Assembly (NCBI GenBank): GCA_965240325.2
Contig: OZ251232.1
Location: forward strand, 1,674,001 to 1,738,000
From: Rebecca billardiae RCC1528
Lineage: Eukaryota > Haptophyta
Reading direction: 5' to 3'
Length of the DNA stretch: 64,000 bases
Position numbers and translations under genes: made by a program. Every line of letters begins with the position of its first letter. The first letter of the stretch is position 1. Positions 1 to 10,512 of this stretch are shown here, one piece after another. The notes beneath the pieces were generated by a model. It saw nothing but the letters and a program-made list of their open reading frames with translations, had not been told where the DNA came from and ran no database searches.

Positions 1-1
1 C

Positions 2-1330
2 TGGGTGCCCTCGCCGCCGAAGCTCTCGAGCTTCATGCTGCGCAGCACGGTGGAGCGCGGCGCGGCGCGCTCGGCCGCGGCCTCCGACGCCGGCGCGCGC
101 CCCGAGCACGTCGGCACGCCCGCTAGCAGACAGTCCGCCCGCGCTACGGGCTACGAGGCGTTGGCCGAGGCCGCGTCCGACAGCCTGGCGCAGTACGCGC
201 GCGAGCTCCGCACGAGCGCCGCGCGCGCGCTCGACGACCTCAAGGAGCGGGAGAGCCGGCTCTCGCGCCGGCTGTCGAGGGCGCTCGACGCGCTGAGCGC
301 GGCGGGGCTGTGCGCGTGCGATGCGGACGGCCCGTGCGTCTGTGGCCGCCGCGGGAAGCGAGCGCAGCCGCGCGCGCACCGCGCCGAACACGCCTCGCCC
401 GGCACCGCGGACGGAGGGCCGCCGCGGCTGGGCAGGCCGCCGCGCCGCCCGCCCGACAGTGCCGCGTCCGGCGCGGACGTGGGCTCGAGCCTCGCCTCGG
501 CGCGGCGCGCGGAGCAGCGCGTGTACGTGCGCGACGCGCGCGCCGCCGCCGCCGACTCGCTCCGCAAGTCTCTCCGTGCCGCGCAGTCGCGACCGCCGCC
601 GCCGCCGCAGCCGGCGCAGCTGGCGCCGCCGCCGGCCGAGCCGGCCGCGCGCGGCGGCGAGGGCCGGGGCGTTGTCGCCGCGCGCGCGCGCATCCCTGCG
701 GAGGCGCCGGTGCGCACGTCGTCGGTCGCGCAGTACGAGGGCCCGCCGCCGCCGCTGCCCACCCGACCCGCGATGGTGCACGGTCCGCTCGTCGGCCGCG
801 CCGCGCCGACAGTCTCCGCGCAGCAGCCCGCCGATGTGCAAGGCCTGCTCGGGACCGGCGCGGACTCGCTGCCGGTCGAGCTGCCGCGCGGCGCCGCGGC
901 TCGGATGCCCGGCCGCGGCGAGGTGCTCGCGATGCAGGCGATGGAGGCGGCGGACCAGCTGCACAGGCGCAAGGAGAGACTGCGCGCGAAGCGCGCCGCC
1001 GCCTTCGCCAAGGCCGAATCAATGTACGACCCGTCGCGCAAGCAGAGCGCGCCGCCCGCCGAGCCGCGCGAGCCGCCGCCGCCGCGCAAGCGCGGCGGGC
1101 ACCTGCGCTCCGACCCGGCGAACGTGTCGAGCGCGACGCTCGCGCACAGCGCGGCGGTGAGCGCCGCGATGGCGCGCGAGCGCGAGGAGCGCAGGCAGCA
1201 CTTCGCTCGCGCCGCGGCGGAGGCGGAGGCGGCCGCGGCCGCAGGGGCGGCGGCAGACGATGCCGAAGGCGGGCCCGCCAGCCGCGATGCTGAGCCGCAG
1301 CGCCGGCAGCACGCCGCGACGCTTGGATGA
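2..1330 (+). CDS. 3' part of an Ala/Arg/Pro-rich protein of unknown function (partial)
   Basis: The frame is open from the left edge of the window to a TGA at 1328-1330, so about 442 residues of C-terminal sequence are visible and the start lies outside. The protein is low in complexity: Ala-, Arg- and Pro-rich, with a poly-Pro/Gln stretch near residue 200. Heptad-like charged segments suggest coiled coil (about residues 50-95 and 310-340), and an Arg/Glu/Ala helix lies near the end (about 390-415). I recognise no family. The continuous codon bias, and a 3' boundary where G+C drops sharply, support real coding. Some low-complexity parts could be unspliced introns. Confidence 0.55.
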   Translation, partial: WVPSPPKLSSFMLRSTVERGAARSAAASDAGARPEHVGTPASRQSARATGYEALAEAASDSLAQYARELRTSAARALDDLKERESRLSRRLSRALDALSAAGLCACDADGPCVCGRRGKRAQPRAHRAEHASPGTADGGPPRLGRPPRRPPDSAASGADVGSSLASARRAEQRVYVRDARAAAADSLRKSLRAAQSRPPPPPQPAQLAPPPAEPAARGGEGRGVVAARARIPAEAPVRTSSVAQYEGPPPPLPTRPAMVHGPLVGRAAPTVSAQQPADVQGLLGTGADSLPVELPRGAAARMPGRGEVLAMQAMEAADQLHRRKERLRAKRAAAFAKAESMYDPSRKQSAPPAEPREPPPPRKRGGHLRSDPANVSSATLAHSAAVSAAMAREREERRQHFARAAAEAEAAAAAGAAADDAEGGPASRDAEPQRRQHAATLG

Positions 1331-2886
1331 TTTTTCGTTTTCGACATCAGCGCACAGTGCTGATGATCGGATGATGGCCGGCGGCGGCCCTCGGGACCGC
1401 GTGCACCGTCAGTCCGCCGCCGCGGAATTCATATTTCATCATATATATAATGCTGCCCGGCTGCCGCTTGCCGGAGCTGCTCGCCGCTAGGTCGGCGGGC
1501 GGCGACATCGACTAAGACCTCACCCTCATCCAAGTGCTCCGGAAGGCGCTCGGCCGCGGCGGCATCTGCCGTCGCCGCCGCGTGCCCCAGGCCGAGGCGG
1601 TGCTCCATCCCGGCCCCGCTCCCGTAGGGGGGCAGGGCTGCGGGTGGCGCACTGTCTGACCTGGACGGAAGGCGCGGACGCATTCTATGTGTCTGTTGCA
1701 CTCTGAGCCTGACGCTAGCTTGTCCGATGCTGCCACGTCGTTAAATATAATGCTGCCACGAATCGTTAAATATATATATATATATATGAGTTTCGTCGTC
1801 GGCTGATGCGCGGGTCGGTAGAGTCTACTACTGTCTCTACTACTACTAGTCTACTGATGAGTCTCATTGATGATGATGTGTCACGCTAGATGTGCCACTC
1901 AGCCTGTGCGGGCGTGCCGCGTGGCGGCGGGTGCGGGTACTCGGTCACGGTCGTCACTGTGACTGATCACCTACTACGACTCACTGTAAGTCACTACGAC
2001 GACACTATACGACTACAGCATACACACACACACACACACACACATATATAGATCGATCGATCGATCGATATATATATATATAGTAGAGCCAGAGCCGAGT
2101 AAGAGAGAGAGAGAGAGAGTATGTAAGAGAGACGGAGAGAGATCGAGAGATCGAGAGATCGAGAGATCGAGAGAGAGACGGACGGAGAGAGAGAGATCGA
2201 GTCACCTGATCACTGTCAGGCCGCGTCTTGTCTCTTGACACTCAGACCGCCGAGGCCGAGTGCGGAGTCGGGCCGCACTCGGCACTCCGCGGCCGCCGCG
2301 CGGCCCGACCGGTCTGATCTAGCGCTACCCGCGGTGGGCTCTCGGGCCGCCGCACTGCGGGCCTGACTAGTGGCTAACTGCATTATGAGTTATACTATTT
2401 CTCGGCGGAGTGTGTACGGCCTCGCCAGTCGGCGGTAATACCGCCCCGGCGCTACGCAGCAGTCGGCAGTAAGCTACGCCACCGTGATGTGATGAATGAC
2501 TCCGGGCCCGGCGGGGACGCCGCGGTCCGACGCAGCCACTGCGTCTGCGTTACGATGCCTGATCAGCGTTCATCACGCGTCTTTATTGGTTCTGCTGGAA
2601 CTCGTACTTGTCGGAGTCATTAACCTAAATTCTGACGACAGCAGTGATCGGTGTACGATTCGGTGTCATAATCAACAGCGCGGCGAGTGGCATCTGCCCG
2701 GGACGGGGTGTTCCGTGAGTCCCGCATGGCTCAGCAATGCCGTTGACGGGTACCCGCCATCAGCGACACGCGAGGAGATGCCTAGGGCGTACCGCAGCTC
2801 CACTAAAGCGCATCGGCACCCGCGAGCCCAATCCCGACGGGTTCCTGATGCCCAGTTGGCAGCTGGTGCCTGGAGCGGATTGATGA
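1331..2886. other. intergenic region with simple repeats
   Basis: There is no convincing gene. Composition drops from the coding G+C level and the stretch holds several microsatellites: a short TA tract near 1769-1786, then CA, TA and GATC repeats at about 2021-2081, and GA/GATC-rich repeats at about 2103-2200. A GC-rich palindromic stretch lies at about 2255-2310. Confidence 0.6.
2021..2205. repeat. compound microsatellite (CA)n-(GATC)n-(TA)n-(GA)n
   Basis: Consecutive CA, GATC, TA and GA tracts with GATCGAGA-type interruptions fill this stretch. It lies wholly between genes. A short open frame across it is a product of the repeats. Confidence 0.85.
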
Positions 2887-3237
2887 TTAGTACTGCCCGT
2901 TGGCCGAGTCGAAGAGCGTCGGGAACAGAGGAATGGCCACGACGACGGCGACAACTGCGGCGATGGCGCCGAGGATCTTAGGGTCGCCCAAGCTGAAGTC
3001 CGACTGTTCCACCTTCATTTTCGGCTCGATGGCCCACACATTGCTCTTGCCGTCCTGGTCCACAGTCCGTCCCAACCCCGACTTGCTCTGCACCGGCGTC
3101 TGCTTCGAGTCCTCCTCCATCACGAGCGTGGGACGGCGGGTGGCCGACCGCGAGCGCACAAACGCCGTCGGCGCGTTGAAGCACTGTGCAGAACCGACGA
3201 GCGCGGCGAGGACAAGGAAGAGCGAGGAGCGCGACAT
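2887..3237 (-). CDS. plastid-targeted single-span thylakoid protein, Psb34-like
   Basis: The 116-aa protein starts with a hydrophobic signal segment (residues 3-19) ending in AQC|F. The Phe after the cleavage site, followed by a Ser/Thr/Arg-rich stretch, matches the bipartite plastid presequences of red-lineage algae. The mature part carries the motif NVWAIEPKMKVE (about residues 67-78) followed by one membrane span (about 88-108). Cyanobacterial and red-algal Psb34, a one-helix photosystem II assembly protein, has a comparable NNFAxEPKM motif before its single helix. That resemblance is from memory and the rest of the protein is not alike. Another small photosystem or antenna subunit is possible. 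Confidence 0.7.
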   Translation of the reverse strand: MSRSSLFLVLAALVGSAQCFNAPTAFVRSRSATRRPTLVMEEDSKQTPVQSKSGLGRTVDQDGKSNVWAIEPKMKVEQSDFSLGDPKILGAIAAVVAVVVAIPLFPTLFDSANGQY

Positions 3238-3516
3238 GGTGATGAAGGCAGAGCGACGGAGTGCGAGCGGCCGCGGCGCAAAGATACTTGCCAGGATTCC
3301 TCTCGAGAGTTCTCGTACACAATGTGCGCCGGACCAGGCCGGGCGTCACTGCAACGACGGGACGAAAGATGACCACGAAACTTTCTCTTCGGGCGGTCCG
3401 CCGGTCCGGGAGTCCCGCGCGCACCGAGCCCGTCGGCGTAGGTAGCCCACCCCCACCGGATTCCTCCGCAACAAAAACGAAGAAGATTAGAAGAAAATGA
3501 GCAGCAAAGCCCGACG

Positions 3517-4908
3517 ATGGCGCCTGCCTGGCCGGGCATGCGCTCGATCTGGTTGTGTGCAGCAGGGGTGCTGGCGTGCGCGGTGGCGCGTGCGCTGCAC
3601 GTACGTCTGCGCAGGAGCGCCGCGCGCGGCACACGTGACGCCGCCGGCTCGTCGCCACGGCTACGGCCGCATGCACCTGGGAGGGCGGCCGGTGCGGCAT
3701 CCGTGGCCGCGAGCGGCATTCGCATCCGCGTCAGCCGCGCCAGCCGCGGTGGCATCCACGCTGCGTCTGCGGATGCCACAGCGACCACCGGACTGGTGCT
3801 CTTGGGTGAGGACCTCATCGCGATGGTTCTCGCGCACATGGACGAGTACAGCCTGTACGCGGTCGCGCTCACGTGCTCCCAGCTCCTCGAGGCGGCGCGG
3901 CGCCGCCGCGGCACCGAGCGGGCGTTTCGCACCAACGCGCGCCACTTTGTCACCTCGGTCACGGGCCTGGAGTGGGCGCTGTCCGCCGGATGGTCCGGCG
4001 CGCGGGCGTGCACCCTCGCAGCCGAATCTGGCTCGCTCGACGTCCTCGTCTGCGCACACGACCGCCTGGGCTTTGCGTTCGACCTGGACACTTCCGCCGC
4101 GGCTGCGCGCCGCGGCTCGGTCGAGATGCTCCGAGCGATCCGAGCGCGCGGCGGCTACTGGGACTCGCTCACGTGCGCAGGCGCGGCGGAGGGCGGGCAC
4201 CTGGACACGCTGATCTGGGCGCGCGAGCATGGCTGCTCGTGGGGCCCGGACACGTGCGCCTCCGCCGCGCGGGCGGGCAACCTCGCGGTACTGCAGTGGG
4301 CGCGCGAGCACGGCTGCGTGTGGCGAGCGGACACGTGCGCGCGCGCCGCGCGGGGCGGGCACCTCGACGTCGTCCGGTGGTGCGTCGAGCACGGCGCGCC
4401 GGTGGACGCGGAGACCTGCGCGGCGGCTGCGCGCGGCGGCCACCTCGACGTGATCCGGTTCTGCCGCGAGGAGGCGGAGACACCGTTCCCGTGGGGAACC
4501 GCCACGCCGGCGCTCGCCGCCCTCGGCGGCCACATTGACGTGTTGATCTACTGCCGCGCGCACGCGGTGCCGCCGTGCCCGTGGGACGCGGAGACGTGCG
4601 CGTGCGCGGCGCTGGGCGGCCACCTCGCCTGCCTCGTCTGGGCGTACACGCACGGGTGCGAGATGACGGCTGAGACGTGTACCGCCGCCCTGCGCGCTGG
4701 ACACCTGCACGTGCTGCGGTGGGCGCTCGCGTACTCGGGCAACGCGACCGCGTGGCTCTGCCAGGCCATCATCGCGTCCGAGGGCGAGCGCGGCGACGTG
4801 CGCGCGCGGATCGACGGCCTGCACGAGCTCATCGAGCGCACGATGCTCACCGACGCGGATGTGGCTGCGACGGACGGCAGCGTGCGCACGCGGCGCGTGA
4901 GCGCATGA
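3517..4908 (+). CDS. ankyrin-like repeat protein with N-terminal F-box-like segment
   Basis: The 463-aa single-exon protein has a hydrophobic N-terminal segment (about residues 8-26) that may be a signal or anchor. An F-box-like helix set follows (about 88-125, LLGEDLIAMVLAHMDEYSLY). About nine repeats of 26-30 residues then run from about 165 to 420, with the consensus GHLDVLxWAxEHGCxWxxxTC. These are the degenerate ankyrin repeats abundant in haptophytes, stramenopiles and their large DNA viruses. F-box/ankyrin proteins usually recruit substrates to SCF ubiquitin ligases, and that role here is an inference. Each repeat carries a conserved Cys in its TCAxAA segment. The start chosen is the first ATG of the frame; one at 3538 would begin directly with the hydrophobic segment. 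Confidence 0.85.
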   Translation: MAPAWPGMRSIWLCAAGVLACAVARALHVRLRRSAARGTRDAAGSSPRLRPHAPGRAAGAASVAASGIRIRVSRASRGGIHAASADATATTGLVLLGEDLIAMVLAHMDEYSLYAVALTCSQLLEAARRRRGTERAFRTNARHFVTSVTGLEWALSAGWSGARACTLAAESGSLDVLVCAHDRLGFAFDLDTSAAAARRGSVEMLRAIRARGGYWDSLTCAGAAEGGHLDTLIWAREHGCSWGPDTCASAARAGNLAVLQWAREHGCVWRADTCARAARGGHLDVVRWCVEHGAPVDAETCAAAARGGHLDVIRFCREEAETPFPWGTATPALAALGGHIDVLIYCRAHAVPPCPWDAETCACAALGGHLACLVWAYTHGCEMTAETCTAALRAGHLHVLRWALAYSGNATAWLCQAIIASEGERGDVRARIDGLHELIERTMLTDADVAATDGSVRTRRVSA

Positions 4909-5227
4909 CACCATGATTGATGCCATGATCGCGCAATGCTGCATGGCCTTATAGCTGGCCCGTGCCCGGGAATCATGCCGCCGTGCCGGCGGTGCCGGGG
5001 GGGAGCGGGGGGGGGGGGGGGGGGGGGGGGGAGCTGCAGATGCGCGGACGGAGTCGGCTGACGAATGACTCGCGGCTCGGGGGCTGACCGGCTGAGCCTG
5101 ACGGTGATGAGGAATCAACGATCGAGCAGATTCCCGCACACGGCCAAAGGACCAAGCAAAGACTGCCGATCAGAGTGAATGTGCCGCCGCCGCCGGTGAG
5201 TAGCACATAGAGGCACCGGCTGCCATC
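4909..5227. other. intergenic spacer with 25-G homopolymer
   Basis: This 319-bp gap lies between two genes on the same strand. It contains an uninterrupted run of 25 G residues at 5007-5031, preceded by shorter G runs. Nothing else is recognised. Confidence 0.8.
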
Positions 5228-6567
5228 ATGGCAGCGTCATCCATCGATATGCCCACCCAGACGCCGGGGGCGCCGGGGGCGCTGTCCAACACGGGGATGG
5301 CCGAGGCGTACCACATGCTCGAGCGGCACCGTACGATGGATGAGCGCAGAATAAGTAAGTACATCGGCATCGCCCTCGCCGTCTCGGGCAACCTGCTGAT
5401 CAGCGGCGCGCTCAACGTGCAAAAGCACGTGCACAACCAGAACGAGCGGCTGCCGCCCGAGCTGCAGAAGCCGTACACGCGGATGCCGCTGTGGTGGCTC
5501 GGGCTCGTCCTCACGGTGTGCGGCGAGCTCGGCAACTTCGCCGCGTACGGCTTCGCCGAGGCCTCGCTCGTCACGCCGCTCGGCGCGGTGTCAGTCATGT
5601 CGAACGCATTCATCGCGGCGATCGTGCTGCGCGAGGGCCTGCGCATGCAGGACCTGTGCGGCTGCGTGCTCGTGGTGGGCGGCTCGGCCATCATCGCCGC
5701 CTCCACCACGCTCCACGAGGACGTGCTCGACCCGGACAACTTCCTCGAGCTGCTCGACTCCGCGCCGTTCATCGCGTGCTCTGTGGTCCTGTGCGTCGCC
5801 ATCGCGCTCGTGTACGCGTTCCGGGAGCGGTACGGGCGCAGGTACGTGTGGTACTACGTGCTGCTCTGCTCGATGCTCGGCTCGATCACGGTGATGGCCT
5901 CGAAGGGCCTCTCCTCCTTCGTCAACACGTGGATGGGCGGCGGCAAGATCCCGTGGACGCGCCCGACTCCGTACGTCCTCATGATCGTGCTCGTTGTGAC
6001 TGGCGTACTGCAGGCACGCGCGCGCGGCCGCCCCTGCGCGGGCCGATCGCGCGGCGCGCGGCGCCGCCGCACCGCGCGCTGATCGCGAGCGCGCGCGCCC
6101 CGCTCGCGCAGGTGAAGTACCTCAACATCGCTATGCGCAACTTTGGCAACACGGAGACGGTGCCGGTCTTTTTCGTGCTCTTCACGCTGTGCACGATCAC
6201 GGCGTCGAGTATTCTGTACCGCGACTTTGAGGGCGACACGCCGCAGCAGATCTGCGCGTTCTGCTTCGGCTGCCTGGTCACCTTCGCCGGCGTCAAGCTC
6301 ATCACCTCCAACCGGAGGGACGCGCGCCAACCGAACGACTCCAAGTCGCAGCCGCTGAGCGTCGAGCCAGCCTTTGACGGCGATCTCGAGCCAGCGGGCG
6401 GCGGCGGCGGCCAGACCAACTCCATCGACGTGCTCTCGGGCGCGGGCGCGCACGCTGGCGTCAGCGCGCAGGCGTACGCTCAGCTCGGCGCGGACGGCGA
6501 GGAGACACGGGTGCGCGCGCCGCGCGTGCGTCCGCCAACCCTGGGCGCGCGCACCTCTGCTGGCTGA
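5228..6567 (+). CDS. NIPA-type magnesium transporter (two exons, GC-AG intron)
   Basis: Exons 5228-6013 and 6112-6567 join in phase 0 to give 413 residues. The protein has the NIPA/DMT fold: about nine membrane spans, the early helix pair IGIALAVSGNLLISGALNVQK, the GELGNFAAYGFAEASLVTPLGAVSV block, and after the junction VKYLNIAMRNF, where NIPA proteins read QxxYLNxAL. This continuity fixes the intron at 6014-6111 (98 bp). Its donor is CAG|GCACGC, a GC dinucleotide, and its acceptor GCGCAG|GTG. Family members move Mg2+ and other divalent cations at plasma or endosomal membranes. The C-terminal 80 residues after the last span are Gly/Ala-rich and probably cytosolic. Confidence 0.93.
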
Positions 6568-7215
6568 GGCTCTGCGACAGACACCTGGCTGGCTGCAGAG
6601 ACTCGGAGGGCTGACTGACGACCGCCCTTCTGCTCCCACCGACCTGCTGCTCCGGCGCGCGCCGCACGTGGCGCGCAGTACGAATACCTCTCACCAGCAC
6701 CGCTCCTTGCGCCGGTGGGTCCGGGCGGTGCGCGCGTCGGGCCGGCCGTCGCGGCGCACGCGGACGGGCAGCGCATTCCCGACGGCGCCGACCAGGCCAC
6801 GGCACCGCTGCGCGCTCCCGGGAGCCGCTCCTCGGGCGCAGACCCTCTCGGAGCCGCGGGCGCTGCCGCCCCCAGCACTAGTGCGCCGAGCGAACCCATC
6901 GTGTTGTCACCGCCGTCTGGCGGTCACCGATGATTCACAATCACTGGCGGACAGTAGATGATCATCATCGCGAATCGCGATAAGTATCGTCATCGTCGTC
7001 CTTAAATATATATATATATGAAAATATAGTATATATATATGACGAATACATTATACCGATATTAGTTATTACCGCGCAGGTCCGCGATAACGATTACTCA
7101 TTTACTGCTATCACTATCAGATATCATCGCGTCATAGGTCGGCGGGATCGATAAATTCGACGCTACTATATATATCTGCTTTCGACGAGAGTCTGATCAG
7201 ACTCAGTACTAAGCT

Positions 7216-7246
<31 letters not shown>

Positions 7247-7546
7247 CTAGCCTAGAAGTAGAAGTATAGAGTGAGAGAGAGAGAGAGAGCTATAGAGAGA
7301 GATAATATATTTATGGCCCGCGGTGCTAATATATATTAATATATTAATTTTATTTTAATAATAGTTATTATAATAATAACGGCCCGACTGCGCGTAACAC
7401 TTACACTGTCGTGACTAGTACTAACGTGAGACGTCGAGTAACGGCTGCAACGGTTACGCCTTACGGAGGCCAGTCACCGGGAGCCTCATCGCAGTGCCGA
7501 GTCCGCGCCGCCCCGCGACTCTGACTCACCTCGGCGAGGGGGGGTG
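6568..7546. other. non-coding, AT-richer repeats
   Basis: No gene is supported. The first 350 bp are still GC-rich and may be 3' UTR. From about 6950 the DNA becomes AT-rich with TA tracts (7005-7045), GA microsatellites (7218-7247, 7270-7300) and an AT-only stretch at about 7325-7380. Confidence 0.6.
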
Positions 7547-8780
7547 TCGCCGGAGAATAAGCACCTCTGCTGCGGCGGGCCGGGGTCAATAGCGGACCGC
7601 GGGTGGGCGACGTGCGGGCGGGCACGCGGACTCGGCGGAGTACGTGATGGAGCTTGCCAAGTGCGTGCGGCGCCGTCACCGGCTCGCTTCGGCAGAGGTG
7701 GGCGCCGCCGGACCCCGGGCCCGGGCCCGGGCCGACGCGGTACCTACGTACGGTGCTCGGCCGCCGGGCAGGTGATGTGGGTTGCTCGGCGGTACCTAAT
7801 GAGCCCGAGGCCCGTAGTATTACTAATATAGCTCATAAGAATCAAAATCATGCCGCAGCTTCATTCGCGTACGGCTTCAGGGCTTGGCCCGCGTTACAAA
7901 TCTCTACTAACTCGGCATGTCACATTCTAGATATAAATACGACGGTCCTCCGCGCACCCGTTAACAGTTACAGGTCCGTAAGCGGACTACGCGCGTGCGG
8001 CGCACGACATAGTCGACTACTACTGGGGGCGCGGTCCGCCGCGTGCCAAGGCAGTACGTACTATCCCATTCGTGCGCTGCCCCACCTCGAGTCCCCGTGC
8101 GCGCGAGCTCATCATGGGCAATATGGCATCCAGAAGCCATCATATCCGCAGTTGTGATGCTGAGTGAGCAGCCGACAGGCAGTTGATGCCAGCAGCACAA
8201 TAGTTTAGACCATCGATGATGAGGTCACACAAGGAGCCAGACGCGTGCGCGGTAGCCCGAAACCATGCTGCTGGATACCTCGGGTCTCGAGTACAATACA
8301 GCTCTACTACTACTACAGCGATCACGTCGTCGCGCGACTACCGAGCACGTCGGTTGGTGACCTTGCATCGGTGTGCAGTGTAATAATGCCTCGAAGGTAC
8401 TCTCTGTAAGAGGTGCGCGCGCCCACATTGAAAGCTCGCGAGCGGGGGCTCGAGGTGGAGCAGCGCACGAAGGGGATAGTACTGCCTTGGCACGCGGCGG
8501 ACCGCGCCACTTTGTGTATAGTTGGCCTTCCATCGGCGGTGTGGCGCGTCCGCGCGTCCTCCAGGTGCGGAGGACGAGCCGTGAAGGAAGCCGCGCGGCG
8601 CAGAGTCGGGCTCGATACCAACCCACACCTGCCCGAGCACCGCGCCGCCTCTGCAAGCGAACGTGACGGCCACCGCTCCACGTACTCCGCGTGCCCCGCA
8701 CGTCGCCCACCCGCGGTCCGCCATTGACCCCGGCCCGCCCGGGCTGGGAGGGTTTCGATCCAGGTTCTCTTCGCACACGG
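7547..8780. repeat. foldback-like imperfect inverted repeat
   Basis: The left arm (7547-8115) and the reverse complement of the right arm (about 8420-8780) share two clear blocks. The outer block at 7573-7650 matches 8640-8745. The inner block at about 8027-8105 matches 8430-8515, where near-identical stretches include GCGGTCCGCCGCGTGCCAAG. The left arm carries about 200 bp with no partner on the right. About 300 bp of AT-richer sequence lies between the arms. No transposase or intact gene is present. It looks like a decayed non-autonomous foldback element or an inverted duplication. Confidence 0.75.
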
Positions 8781-9003
8781 TAAATTATGATACTCGTACC
8801 TTTCTCTGAGCAATATGGGTGCGTACTAATGACACGGCCAATTACTGATTAATAGGTCGTGCAATATAGGGGTATGCACTATTAGTAGCTTGACGAATCA
8901 AGAACGACGCGACAGTAATAATTATATAATCGCAGCAATTCATCATCAGTCGTCATATCTATTAATGACGACGACATGAAGCGCGACGTGGACACACGTC
9001 GCT
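8781..9003. other. upstream region of the amino-acid transporter gene
   Basis: This AT-rich stretch lies between the inverted repeat and the next start codon. It may hold the promoter. No defined element is recognised. Confidence 0.4.
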
Positions 9004-10512
9004 ATGGGTGATAATCACATGGACGCCGTCGCCGCCACTCCCGCGACGGATGAGCCGCAGGTCGTGCGGCGACCGTCGCGCTGGCGGGTGCTCAAGCACG
9101 TCACGAGCTCAGTGCGCGCCATGAATTCGAAAGGATTCATGGCATCGCAAGCTCACGTGATAACCCATCGGCAACTTGGCGAGACATTGCCTGGGCGGCT
9201 CGAGCGGCGCGTTACAATGATCGGCGCCATGCTCGCGCCGGCGGACAAGGAGGGCTTGATCGAGTCGGGGCCGGCAGCCGAGACACTCCAGACGAACGGC
9301 GAGGCGATCATGAACCTGCTCAACAACTGCCTCGACTCCGCGATGCTCTCGATGGGATTCGCCGTCGCGAAGGCCGGCATCCTGCCCGCCCTCCTCACGA
9401 TGGCTGTCTCTGCCTACCTCAACCGCTACACGCTGCTGCTGAATGTCAAGGCAAACGAGCTCGCACAGACGGACCCCGTGTCGTCGGACCTGGGCATGCG
9501 CGCCTTTGGCAACCCTGGGCGCATCGCGCTGATCGTGCTGTACTCGCTGTTTGGCTTCTTCTGCTGCGTGTCGTACGTGACGGCGGCGTCTGACGCACTC
9601 GGTGGGCTGGCGCAGCTCGCGCTGCCCGGCGAGGGCCCGCCGGCCAAGCTGATGATGATCGCGTGCTGGGCGCTCTTGCTCCTTCCCACCACGCTCGTGC
9701 GCTCGCTCAAGTCCGTCGCGCTCCTCTCGTTCGTGGCCTTCCTCGGCTGCCTCGTGATGATCCTCGCCATCACTGGCTGCTGCATCGCAGAGCTCTCGAC
9801 CACGGGCCTTCCCTCGGTCAGCTCGCTCGCATGGCTGCCGCCGTCGGCGAGCGACTTTGCAAGCGCCTTCCCCATCCTGCTCCTCATCTTCTCTATCCAG
9901 GCAGGCGGCGGCGTCGTGCTCGCCACGATGCGCGACACGTCACCCGCAAACATCGGCGCTGTCTCGCGCGGTGCGTACGGGCTCGTGTACTTTCTCAACT
10001 TCTTCATCGGCCTCGTGGCGTACGTCACGTTCGGGGAGCGCGTGCAGGGCAACGTGCTGCTCAACTTCTCGGCGAGCTCGCCGATGGCCGTCATCGCGCG
10101 GCTCGCGCTCCTCGTCCTCGTCGTCCTCTCGTTCATGATCATGATGGTCCCGTGCAAGCTCGCCCTGATCGAGCTCTGCTTCGACGCCAACGAGTCGCAG
10201 CTCGAGGCGACGAACGCGCAGTTCTACGGCGTGACGCTCGCACTCAACCTCGCGGCGGTGGGCACCGCGCTTGTGATCCCCGACCTGTCGATCGTGCTCG
10301 ACTTGAACGGCGCTGTGTGCACCAACTTGGTGGCGTTCCTGCTGCCAGCCGCGCTGTACGTCAAGATCCGCGCTGACGGCCAGGGCAAGCAGGGTCAGGG
10401 TGGCGCGGTCGCACCACTGTCCGCCGCCAACCTGCCCTACGCGCTCATCTTTGCGTTTGGAGTGCTGTCGCTGGCCGTTGGCCTCGTCCCGACCGTGCAG
10501 GGTCTCTCCTGA
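9004..10512 (+). CDS. AAAP-family amino-acid transporter
   Basis: The 502-aa protein has no intron. After a charged cytosolic N-terminus of about 95 residues come about eleven membrane helices, beginning with NLLNNCLDSAMLSMGFAVAKAG, the family's typical first helix (N followed by a Gly/Ser-rich break). Further markers are the helix with FFCCVSYVTAASDALGG and the later QAGGGVVLATMRD segment. This is the layout of eukaryotic AAAP/SLC38/AVT transporters, which move neutral or cationic amino acids with H+ or Na+. Substrate and membrane cannot be told from sequence. A dispersed 60-bp motif lies 100 bp after the stop. Confidence 0.92.
   Translation: MGDNHMDAVAATPATDEPQVVRRPSRWRVLKHVTSSVRAMNSKGFMASQAHVITHRQLGETLPGRLERRVTMIGAMLAPADKEGLIESGPAAETLQTNGEAIMNLLNNCLDSAMLSMGFAVAKAGILPALLTMAVSAYLNRYTLLLNVKANELAQTDPVSSDLGMRAFGNPGRIALIVLYSLFGFFCCVSYVTAASDALGGLAQLALPGEGPPAKLMMIACWALLLLPTTLVRSLKSVALLSFVAFLGCLVMILAITGCCIAELSTTGLPSVSSLAWLPPSASDFASAFPILLLIFSIQAGGGVVLATMRDTSPANIGAVSRGAYGLVYFLNFFIGLVAYVTFGERVQGNVLLNFSASSPMAVIARLALLVLVVLSFMIMMVPCKLALIELCFDANESQLEATNAQFYGVTLALNLAAVGTALVIPDLSIVLDLNGAVCTNLVAFLLPAALYVKIRADGQGKQGQGGAVAPLSAANLPYALIFAFGVLSLAVGLVPTVQGLS

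Noticed and set aside
151-1347. 398-residue minus-strand frame at the left end
   Set aside because: Ala/Ser/Arg-rich shadow of the plus-strand frame, which has better codon bias and open continuity to the edge.
3661-5139. 492-residue open frame on the minus strand
   Set aside because: It mirrors the ankyrin-like gene, and its repeats are the antisense of those repeats. It ends in the poly-G run.
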